Shown piece by piece: positions 1 to 5,721 of a stretch of 5,848 bases of DNA. The position numbers and the translations under genes were made by a program. The notes under the pieces were generated by a model, which did no database searches, was not told where the DNA came from, and worked only from the letters and a program-made list of their open reading frames with translations. Source of the DNA: an uncultured Clostridia bacterium (GTDB taxonomy: Bacteria > Bacillota > Clostridia > Oscillospirales > Ruminococcaceae); assembly GCA_945931735.1 (NCBI GenBank), contig CAMEPN010000136.1, positions 1-5,848 on the forward strand, in the 5' to 3' direction. The number at the start of each line of letters is the position of its first letter. Position 1 is the first letter of the stretch.

Positions 1-21
1 TTGCTCCGTGCGTATCGGATA

Positions 22-30
22 ATTATATCA
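22..30 (-). promoter_or_regulatory. Mirror-image extended -10 element reading leftward
   Basis: Because the repeat at 22-53 is a perfect palindrome, the minus strand also reads TGATATAAT here. It could drive a divergent gene to the left of the window, for instance a regulator for this operon. No such gene is visible, so this may only be a consequence of the symmetry. Confidence 0.3.
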
Positions 31-44
31 TAACCTTGCGGTTA

Positions 45-53
45 TGATATAAT
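45..53 (+). promoter_or_regulatory. Extended -10 promoter element for the five-gene operon
   Basis: TGATATAAT matches the sigma-A extended -10 consensus TGnTATAAT exactly. No convincing TTGACA-like -35 lies 16-18 bases upstream, which an extended -10 can tolerate. Transcription would begin near base 60, giving a leader of about 137 nt that carries both putative operators and the ribosome binding site of the first gene. This is the best promoter candidate in the region but has no experimental support. Confidence 0.5.
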
Positions 54-88
54 AATAATCGGAAACTTTAGTATTTTTCTACGCCTAT

Positions 89-107
89 TTTCGACCGCCG
101 GTCGAAA
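89..107. promoter_or_regulatory. Putative repressor operator 1 (19-bp perfect palindrome)
   Basis: TTTCGACCG-C-CGGTCGAAA is a perfect inverted repeat with 9-base arms. Its core TCGACC-N3-GGTCGA recurs at 159-173, which argues for a specific dimeric DNA-binding protein rather than chance. The size and style suit a TetR/AcrR-type repressor, though the family is inferred. If transcription starts near base 60, the site sits about 30-48 bases downstream of the start and could act by roadblock. No regulator gene lies in the window. Confidence 0.6.
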
Positions 108-158
108 TCGTTCCTCCTCGGAGCGATAAGAAGGGCTGCGAAGTATTGCGCCCATAAT

Positions 159-173
159 TCGACCGGTGGTCGA
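159..173. promoter_or_regulatory. Putative repressor operator 2
   Basis: TCGACC-GGT-GGTCGA repeats the core and the 3-base spacing of the palindrome at 89-107, with a different centre triplet and shorter arms. The centre-to-centre distance is about 68 bp. It ends 12 bases before the ribosome binding site of the hydrolase gene. The paired arrangement suggests cooperative or looping repression of the operon. Confidence 0.6.
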
Positions 174-196
174 GTGCAGACGAAAAGGAGGTATTA

Positions 197-1159
197 ATGT
201 CAGCAATAGCAATTGGCGCGGCAGTTGCCGGAACGGCTCTGCTTGGCACCGCCGCAGGCTTCACTGCGGGAGCGTACACTTTGTTTAGCCGCACCATTCC
301 CCGACAGGATCAGCTCCGTGTGGACATAAGCGAAATGGCAGATATGGAAAGGTGGGAGGAGTACAAGAAATTCATCGTACCCAACCGCGAGTGGCTGGAA
401 AAGCAGCCTCTGGAGCACGTCACCATTACCTCTTACGACGGGCTTACGCTCTGCGCGGAATATTTCCCCGCAGATACGCCGTCAGACAGGCTCGCGATAA
501 TCAACCACGGCTATACAGGCTGCGGAATGAGGGACAGCACCTCTATCTCGGTGTTCTTCCACAAGCTTGGGTACGATTGCCTTATCGTCGACCACCGAGC
601 ACACGGAAACAGCGAGGGGAAATACATAGGCTTCGGCATTCTCGACAGATTTGACTGCAAGAGCTGGATAAATTACGTCGATACCCGCTTTAACGGCGGC
701 AAGAAGATAGTGCTTTTCGGCGTTTCTATGGGCGGCACTATCGTGCTGATGACCTCGGGCTTTGCCGACCTTTCGGGTTCTGTGAAAGCAGTGGTGGCAG
801 ACTGCGCGTTCACCACTCCCTATGATGTTTTCGCGCATATTCTGAAGCGCGACTACCACCTGCCGCCTTTCCCGATAATGAACATCAGCGAGGCGCTCTG
901 CCGTAAAAAGGCGGGCTATGGTTTTCGGGATTATTCCACGCTCGACGCCATGAAGGTGACAAAGCTGCCGACCCTTTTTATTCACGGCAGGGAGGACAAA
1001 TTCGTGCCCACATATATGTCGCAGCAGAATTACGACGCCTGCTGCTCCGAAAAGGAACTCATGCTTGTGGAAAACGCCGCACACGCAGCGTCTTATTACG
1101 AAAACCCTCCGGTCTACGAGGAAAGGATCCGCAATTTTCTTGAAAAATACGTCAAGTGA
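197..1159 (+). CDS. Membrane-anchored alpha/beta hydrolase
   Basis: A 320-residue serine hydrolase of the alpha/beta fold. The nucleophile elbow GVSMGG is at residues 175-180 (Ser177), the acid is probably Asp267 in the HGREDKFV stretch, and the histidine is probably His296 in ENAAHA. The HG at 104-105 before GYTGCG fits the oxyanion strand. Residues 3-30 form one uncharged Ala/Gly-rich hydrophobic segment with a G17-x3-G21-x3-G25 spacing, followed by Arg32 and Arg36. That pattern suggests an uncleaved anchor with the catalytic domain on the cytoplasmic side, though a signal peptide cannot be excluded. The start is set by AGGAGG at 186-191, five bases before the ATG. It is first in the operon and 11 nt ahead of the condensation-like gene, so it may release, proofread or hydrolyse the acylated product. 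The substrate is unknown; family members include esterases, thioesterases and acyltransferases. Confidence 0.88.
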   Translation: MSAIAIGAAVAGTALLGTAAGFTAGAYTLFSRTIPRQDQLRVDISEMADMERWEEYKKFIVPNREWLEKQPLEHVTITSYDGLTLCAEYFPADTPSDRLAIINHGYTGCGMRDSTSISVFFHKLGYDCLIVDHRAHGNSEGKYIGFGILDRFDCKSWINYVDTRFNGGKKIVLFGVSMGGTIVLMTSGFADLSGSVKAVVADCAFTTPYDVFAHILKRDYHLPPFPIMNISEALCRKKAGYGFRDYSTLDAMKVTKLPTLFIHGREDKFVPTYMSQQNYDACCSEKELMLVENAAHAASYYENPPVYEERIRNFLEKYVK

Positions 1160-1165
1160 AAGGAG
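1159..1165 (+). promoter_or_regulatory. Ribosome binding site that fixes the condensation gene start
   Basis: AAAGGAG lies five bases before the ATG at 1171. An in-frame GTG at 1156 would give five extra residues but would place this site inside the coding sequence, and no good site precedes that GTG. The ATG is therefore preferred. The site overlaps the last base of the hydrolase stop codon, consistent with translational coupling. Confidence 0.75.
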
Positions 1166-1170
1166 CAACT

Positions 1171-2577
1171 ATGAAGGAATTCAACATCAACGGCGCAGTA
1201 ATGAAATGCTACCCCCTCACAGCAGCACAGCGTATGCACTTTTACACCATCAAGTTTTCTCCGCCGCAGGTGCTTTGCATAGGCACGGGCGTTTATGTCA
1301 AGCAGGAGCTGGATTTCGTCAAGCTGAAAGAGGCTATCTACAAGGCGTATCAGATGTTTGAAACCATGCGTCTGCGCTTCGTTGAGGACGAGGACGGTAC
1401 TATGTACCAGTACATCTCCCCGTTTGAAGAGCGCGATATCCCGCTGAACGATTTCAGCAATTGGAAGGAAGAGGACGTATATAAGGAGCTTAGCCGCAGA
1501 ACGTCTATTCCGTTCGAGCGCTGCAATTCCCCCATGAATGTTGTCGAAATGGTGAAAATGCCCGACGGCTATAACGGCATTTATTCCAAGATAGACCACA
1601 TGACAATGGATTCCAGCTCGATAATCGGCTTCAGCAGAACGGTTATTGAGATATACTGTGCGTTGGTTTACGGTACAGCAATGCCGAAGCCCATGATGTC
1701 CTATATAGCGCAGCTTGAAAAAGACCTGGCTTACGAGAACGATTCCGAGGCGAAGAAGCGCGACGAGAAATTCTGGATGGAGGAGATAAGCCGCAGCGAG
1801 CCGATGTACACCGATTTCGCGGGGCAGGGCAGACTTCTCACACAGCGCCGTGAGAACGGCAATCCCGAACAGCGCTGGGCGAGGGTGGTTTCCAGAAGCC
1901 CCGAGGCGTCCATTTCCGTGTTCCATCTGGACGAGTACGCTTCCGTAAGGCTGATGAAATTCTGCGAGCTTAACCGCGTTACAATGTCCAGCCTGCTCAT
2001 GATGGGAATGCGCACGGTGCTGTCCAAGTTCAACGACGACGAAAAGGACGTTTCGGTAAAGTGCAACGTTTCAAGGCGCGGCACGCTTTCCGAGAAGAAC
2101 AGCGGCGGCACGAGAATACATTTCTTCCCGCTGAGAACCATAATGGAGCCTGAAATGACCTTCCTTGACGGAATCAAGCTCATCGAGGCGGAGCAGAACA
2201 AGGTGTTCCGTCATGCGAACTACGACCCGATAGAGCTGACCCGCAAGCGCGGCGAATACTGGAAGATACAGCCCGGCGCAAGCTATGAAAGCATAAGCCT
2301 TACCTACCAGCCTTTGACGCTTAAAAACAACACCGTCAAAATGCCCGAGGTCGACTACAAATCCTACTGGTACACCAACGGCGTTGCGGCGCAGCCCTTG
2401 TACCTCACGGTTATGCACCGACCCGACGACAACGGTCTGAATTTCAACTTTGAGTATCGCACCGACGCGGTGACAAAGCAGGAAATGGAATTTTTCTATT
2501 ATTACCTCTGCCGCGTTCTTTTCAGAGGTATCGAGGACGAAAACAGAACTATCGGCGAAATTCTGGAACTTATTTAA
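1171..2577 (+). CDS. Freestanding condensation-domain-like acyltransferase (NRPS C-domain superfamily)
   Basis: A 468-residue protein about the size of one complete nonribosomal peptide synthetase condensation domain, with no attached carrier or adenylation domain. A C1-like motif, LTAAQRMHF, is at residues 16-24 (compare SxAQxRlW). A C2-like region, MFETMRLRF, is at 62-70. The active-site motif, normally HHxxxDG, reads DHMTMDS at 142-148. The second, catalytic histidine (His143) and the structural aspartate (Asp147) are kept, while the first His is Asp and the Gly is Ser. The C-terminal FNFEYRTDAVTK region fits the late strand of the fold. With a carrier protein and an acyl ligase directly downstream, it most plausibly transfers a carrier-bound acyl group to an amine or hydroxyl acceptor. 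The acceptor cannot be read from sequence. Relatives in the superfamily also include chloramphenicol-type and other CoA-dependent acyltransferases. Confidence 0.8.
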   Translation: MKEFNINGAVMKCYPLTAAQRMHFYTIKFSPPQVLCIGTGVYVKQELDFVKLKEAIYKAYQMFETMRLRFVEDEDGTMYQYISPFEERDIPLNDFSNWKEEDVYKELSRRTSIPFERCNSPMNVVEMVKMPDGYNGIYSKIDHMTMDSSSIIGFSRTVIEIYCALVYGTAMPKPMMSYIAQLEKDLAYENDSEAKKRDEKFWMEEISRSEPMYTDFAGQGRLLTQRRENGNPEQRWARVVSRSPEASISVFHLDEYASVRLMKFCELNRVTMSSLLMMGMRTVLSKFNDDEKDVSVKCNVSRRGTLSEKNSGGTRIHFFPLRTIMEPEMTFLDGIKLIEAEQNKVFRHANYDPIELTRKRGEYWKIQPGASYESISLTYQPLTLKNNTVKMPEVDYKSYWYTNGVAAQPLYLTVMHRPDDNGLNFNFEYRTDAVTKQEMEFFYYYLCRVLFRGIEDENRTIGEILELI

Positions 2578-2589
2578 AGGAGAACTGCC

Positions 2590-2817
2590 ATGCTTGAGAA
2601 GATGAGAAGCATAATCTGCAACTATGTTGATATTGAACCGGAGAATATCACCGAGGAATCCAACCTGACCGACGACCTCGGATTAAGCTCCTATGACATC
2701 ATGTGCGTGCTCGGCGAGCTTGAGGAGGAATTCGGCGTTACCGTAAACGAGGCGGAGATCGTGGATATTCACACTATCGGCGAAGCGATGAACTACATAA
2801 AGAGTCTGCAAAACTGA
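2590..2817 (+). CDS. Discrete acyl carrier protein
   Basis: A 75-residue acidic protein of classical carrier length. The phosphopantetheine attachment site is Ser34 in DLGLSSYD (residues 29-36), aligning with the DSL motif of fatty-acid carrier proteins and followed by the usual acidic helix GELEEEFGV. It resembles ACPs more than NRPS thiolation domains, which usually read GGxS. A ribosome binding site (AAAGGAG, 2576-2582) overlaps the stop codon of the condensation gene, 12 nt upstream. Its position between the condensation enzyme and the ligase suggests a dedicated carrier that receives the acyl group from the ligase, rather than the housekeeping ACP, whose usual fab/plsX neighbours are absent. 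The phosphopantetheinyl transferase needed to activate it is not in the window. Confidence 0.92.
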   Translation: MLEKMRSIICNYVDIEPENITEESNLTDDLGLSSYDIMCVLGELEEEFGVTVNEAEIVDIHTIGEAMNYIKSLQN

Positions 2818-2829
2818 CCGGAGGATAAT

Positions 2830-4401
2830 ATGGACAAGACGAAAATCAGCACCATTCTCGACCTTGCGCGTGAATCCGCAAGAGAAAACGGCGACAGGGT
2901 CTATATCCGCGAGAAAGCGGGCAAGGACGTCCGCAACAAGACCTTCAATGAGTTCTATCATGACGCCTGCCGCGTTTGCAGCTTTGTGAACGAGGTGCGC
3001 GGCGGGGGAGAGCCTGTCCATGCGGCGGTGATAGGACCTTCAAGCTACGCGTGGATAATCAGCTATTTCGGCACTGTTTTCGGGGGAAACGCCGCTGTTC
3101 CGCTGGACGCGCTGTTGACCACCGAGGGTATTATCGAGCTGCTCAACCGGTCGGATTCAAGCATTTTCTTCTACGACGCTAGGTACGAGAAGCTTATCCC
3201 GCTGCTGAAGCAGAACTGCCCCGCCGTGGTGAAATACGTCTGCATAAACCGCAGCGCTCCCGCCGAGGCTGAAAGCGGCGATATTGAGCTTAGCGACATT
3301 CTGGAGAAATACGCTCCGAATGAGCCTGCTCCTGTTTCTCCCGACGCGCTGGCGGCTATTTCCTACACCTCCGGCACCACCGGAAAGAGCAAGGGCGTTA
3401 TGCTGCTCAACAGGAATTTTATCGACAATGCGACCTGCCGCGACAACGAAAGCGACGCTGACGGCGTGGTATTGTCCGTGCTTCCTATTCATCACATATA
3501 CTGCTTCACCTGCGATATCCTGCTGACAATGAGGTATGGCGCGCAGCTTTGCCTTAACGATTCGCTTATGCACATTGCGCAGAACCTTAAGCTGTTCAGA
3601 CCTACCATTATGCTGGTCGTTCCTATGATAGCGAAAACCATTTACCGCCAGATAAAAGCGGCAGCTGCCGCCAAGCCCGAAATTCCGATATCGGCGATAG
3701 CGCAGGCTGTTTTCGGCGGCAGGCTTACGGTGATGTTCAGCGGCGGAGCGTACCTTAGTCCCGAGCTTCAGAAAGCTTACAACGATATTGGGATAAGGCT
3801 GCTTCAGGGCTACGGCATGACTGAATGCGCTCCGAGGATTGCGAGCAAGCCGATGGACTGCCTTGATCTTCTTGAGGACGTGGGAACACTGGTCGACCGC
3901 TGCTCCGTCAAGATTGAGGACGGCGAGATACTGGTAAAAAGCCCCTCGGTAATGGCAGGATACTATAAGGATCCCGAGGAAACAGCAAAGACGCTCACTC
4001 CGGACGGCTGGCTGCGTACGGGCGACTTGGGCTATGTTGACGAAGAAAACCGCCTTTTCCTTACGGGAAGAAAGAAGAACCTTATTATTCTTAGCGGCGG
4101 CGAGAATGTTTCCCCCGAGGAGCTTGAAAACAAGTTTGACGAGCTTGACTTTGTGGCAGAGGTCATGGTTTACGACGATGACGACGTGCTGTGCGCGGAG
4201 ATATTCCCCAACCCCGACATCTGCGGCAAAATGTCGGAGGAGGAGCTTGTGAAGCTTCTGAAGGACGCCGTTGCGGAGATAAATAAGACGCTTCCCTCGT
4301 CAAAGGCAATGCGGCGCATTCGTCTTAGGGACGCTGAATTTGAGAAAACAACGTCCAAGAAGATAATACGCAATCAGTCCGTTCACGGAAAAGCAATATA
4401 A
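2830..4401 (+). CDS. AMP-forming acyl-acid ligase (acyl-ACP/acyl-CoA synthetase)
   Basis: A 523-residue complete member of the ANL adenylating superfamily. The phosphate loop YTSGTTGKSKG is at residues 179-189, the A5 motif GYGMTE at 327-332, the ribose-binding TGDLG at 397-401 (Asp399) and the hinge region GRKKN at 413-417. The C-terminal catalytic lysine is probably Lys511 in SKKIIR, where the usual Gly before it is Lys510. The A4 region reads LPIHHIYCF (218-226), the fatty/aryl-acid ligase pattern, rather than the Asp-containing A4 of amino-acid-activating NRPS domains. The substrate is therefore probably a carboxylic acid without an alpha-amine. It follows the carrier gene by 12 nt with GGAGGA just upstream, so the likely reaction is ATP-dependent acyl-AMP formation and loading of the adjacent carrier. 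Transfer to CoA instead remains possible. The chain length preference is unknown. Confidence 0.9.
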   Translation: MDKTKISTILDLARESARENGDRVYIREKAGKDVRNKTFNEFYHDACRVCSFVNEVRGGGEPVHAAVIGPSSYAWIISYFGTVFGGNAAVPLDALLTTEGIIELLNRSDSSIFFYDARYEKLIPLLKQNCPAVVKYVCINRSAPAEAESGDIELSDILEKYAPNEPAPVSPDALAAISYTSGTTGKSKGVMLLNRNFIDNATCRDNESDADGVVLSVLPIHHIYCFTCDILLTMRYGAQLCLNDSLMHIAQNLKLFRPTIMLVVPMIAKTIYRQIKAAAAAKPEIPISAIAQAVFGGRLTVMFSGGAYLSPELQKAYNDIGIRLLQGYGMTECAPRIASKPMDCLDLLEDVGTLVDRCSVKIEDGEILVKSPSVMAGYYKDPEETAKTLTPDGWLRTGDLGYVDEENRLFLTGRKKNLIILSGGENVSPEELENKFDELDFVAEVMVYDDDDVLCAEIFPNPDICGKMSEEELVKLLKDAVAEINKTLPSSKAMRRIRLRDAEFEKTTSKKIIRNQSVHGKAI

Positions 4402-4413
4402 GGAGGTCATTCA

Positions 4414-4761
4414 ATGACATATCAGGAATTATTTGGAAAGGTTAGAGATGAGGTGTATTCAAACGACCTCAGCGGTCTGGAGGGACATCTCGCGGTACAG
4501 ATAAACATTATCGGCGAGGGCGAGGGCGCGTTTTATATCGAGCTGCTTGACGGCAAGGTTTACGTTGAGCCTTACGAATACTATGACCGCGACTGCATTT
4601 TCATTGTTACCGCCGAGGATTTCCTCAAGATCATGAGCGGCGAGATGAACCCCGTGTGGGCGTTCACCACAGGCAAGCTTAAGGTTCAGGGCAGCATTGA
4701 GAAGGCTCTTGAGTTTCAGAAGATCTCCGACCGTGTGAAGAACAATTCGGGGAAAAAATAA
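4414..4761 (+). CDS. SCP2 sterol-binding-domain lipid carrier protein
   Basis: A 115-residue single-domain protein. The C-terminal half carries the hallmark of the SCP2 family: TAEDFLKIMSGEMNPVWAF at residues 66-84, followed by TTGKLKVQG at 86-94 and a final helix. The family forms a hydrophobic tunnel that binds fatty acyl chains, acyl-CoA and other lipids. There is no signal peptide or membrane segment, so it is cytosolic. The ribosome binding site AGGAGG (4401-4406) lies 7 nt before the ATG and begins on the last base of the ligase stop. As the last gene before the terminator it belongs to the operon and probably presents a hydrophobic substrate or sequesters the product. The ligand is not predictable from sequence. 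An unrelated housekeeping role is possible but less likely given the tight spacing. Confidence 0.87.
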   Translation: MTYQELFGKVRDEVYSNDLSGLEGHLAVQINIIGEGEGAFYIELLDGKVYVEPYEYYDRDCIFIVTAEDFLKIMSGEMNPVWAFTTGKLKVQGSIEKALEFQKISDRVKNNSGKK

Positions 4762-4769
4762 ACTACGAC

Positions 4770-4804
4770 AAACGGGCGGAGTCAGTCACTCCGCCCGTTT
4801 TTTT
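4770..4804 (+). terminator. Intrinsic terminator of the five-gene operon
   Basis: A perfect 13-bp G+C-rich stem (4770-4782 with 4788-4800) has a CAGTC loop and runs into seven T residues (4798-4804). It begins nine bases after the SCP2 stop. On the minus strand the stem is followed by TTTGTCGTAG and then T-rich sequence, so it may also slow transcription of the convergent lipid kinase operon, less efficiently. Confidence 0.93.
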
Positions 4805-4824
4805 ATGCTGCTTGTAATTACCTG

Positions 4825-5721
4825 TCAGCAGGGAAGTTTGTCCGAGATTTGCTTCTCTATCTTAACTTTAGCGCTGCTCTTTGCGCTGTACTCGGTAACG
4901 TTCAGTATAGTTTCGCCGTCTATCTGGAGCGCGCACGGCTTGTCAAATCTCACAGTCACCTCGTCGGCTTTCACGATGTCGATAAACTCGGTGTGCTTGA
5001 TATGCTCGCCCTTGAAGATAGACGGGAACGCAATCAGCGTTTTCAGCTTGTTGGAGCCGTGCCAGATCACTACCGAGAACTTTCCGTCGGGGTCGACCCT
5101 GCGCTGGTCGGGGGCAGCGTTCATGCCGCCGCCGTAAAATCTGCCGTGCATCGTGGGCGCGATCCACACCTTTTTGTAGCGCTTCTCTTTTCCGTCGATA
5201 ATAACGGTCGCGTCCGTAGGCTTGAATGCATAAAGCAGACCCTTTATTGCGATGCTTGTGTAGTTCACGGGCTTGCCGGTGGACTTTTTGCGCATTTCGT
5301 CGCCGACCTCGCAGCAATATCCGTCAATTCCGAAGCCAATGGCGTTTATGAAAAGCGTTTCTCTGCCGTTCACCGTGACAGATGGCAGATCCTTGAGGTA
5401 CTGATTGATCTTGAACGGCGGCTCGCCCTTTACCTTGCCGAGGTCATGCAGGAAGTCGTTTCCGCTGCCTGTGGCGTAATAGAGTATGTCGTTTTTTATT
5501 TCAATATTCTTGGTGTCGTTGACAAAGTGGTTAAGCGTTCCGTCGCCGCCGCATATTATCACCTTGTCCTCTGCACCGAGCGAGGGAAACAGCTCCGAAT
5601 AGTTGATGCCCGCCATGCCCTTAAAGACGAGTTCTTCGTTCTTGTAAAGCTCGCACAGCTTCCTTGCCTGCTTCTCGCAGGTGTTATTTCCCGCAAGCTC
5701 ATTGTACAGTATGTAAATCAT
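4825..5721 (-). CDS. Diacylglycerol kinase-family lipid kinase (YegS/DagK type)
   Basis: A 298-residue protein of usual family length. The nucleotide-binding GGDGT is at residues 58-62, followed by LNHFVND. GSGNDF is at 85-90, the family's GTGNDFA motif with Ser for Thr. GRFYGGGMNAAPDQ is at 193-206 and the late QIDGE at 266-270, as in DagK and YegS enzymes. These proteins phosphorylate diacylglycerol or a related lipid at the inner membrane face with ATP, returning diacylglycerol to phosphatidic acid. The ATG at 5721 has GGAGGA about eight bases upstream. The gene starts inside the 3' end of the preceding acyltransferase-like gene, implying translational coupling. It converges on the acyl-ligase operon with the terminator between them. 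The exact lipid substrate is not certain from sequence. Confidence 0.9.
   Translation of the reverse strand: MIYILYNELAGNNTCEKQARKLCELYKNEELVFKGMAGINYSELFPSLGAEDKVIICGGDGTLNHFVNDTKNIEIKNDILYYATGSGNDFLHDLGKVKGEPPFKINQYLKDLPSVTVNGRETLFINAIGFGIDGYCCEVGDEMRKKSTGKPVNYTSIAIKGLLYAFKPTDATVIIDGKEKRYKKVWIAPTMHGRFYGGGMNAAPDQRRVDPDGKFSVVIWHGSNKLKTLIAFPSIFKGEHIKHTEFIDIVKADEVTVRFDKPCALQIDGETILNVTEYSAKSSAKVKIEKQISDKLPC

Larger units (their letters stand above)
22..53. repeat. A+T-rich perfect inverted repeat in the upstream regulatory region
   Basis: Two 14-base arms (22-35 and 40-53) are exact reverse complements around a TTGC centre (36-39). Neither strand has a T-run after the arm, so it does not look like an intrinsic terminator. 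Each arm, read outward, contains TGATATAAT, an extended -10 promoter element, so the palindrome could be a symmetric back-to-back promoter, a regulator site, or both. The repeat itself is certain; its role is inference. Confidence 0.7.

Noticed and set aside
22..53. Palindrome as an intrinsic terminator of an upstream gene
   Set aside because: The stem is A+T-rich and not followed by a T-run on either strand.
1..196. Riboswitch, tRNA or small protein gene in the upstream region
   Set aside because: No conserved riboswitch core or tRNA-like fold was recognised, and no plus-strand start with a good ribosome binding site precedes base 197.
482..1168. Long open frame on the minus strand opposite the hydrolase gene
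   Set aside because: It lies antisense to a gene with a clear catalytic triad and ribosome binding site, and its translation, rich in His, Val and Arg, resembles no family. It is a by-product of the codon usage.
1114..1926. 270-codon minus-strand open frame opposite the condensation gene
   Set aside because: No recognisable domain, no suitable ribosome binding site noted, and fully shadowed by a gene with condensation-domain motifs.
3892..3901. Operator-like GGTCGACC sequence inside the ligase gene
   Set aside because: It has the half-sites in the opposite order, without the TCGACC-N3-GGTCGA arrangement, and encodes ordinary protein sequence. Probably chance.
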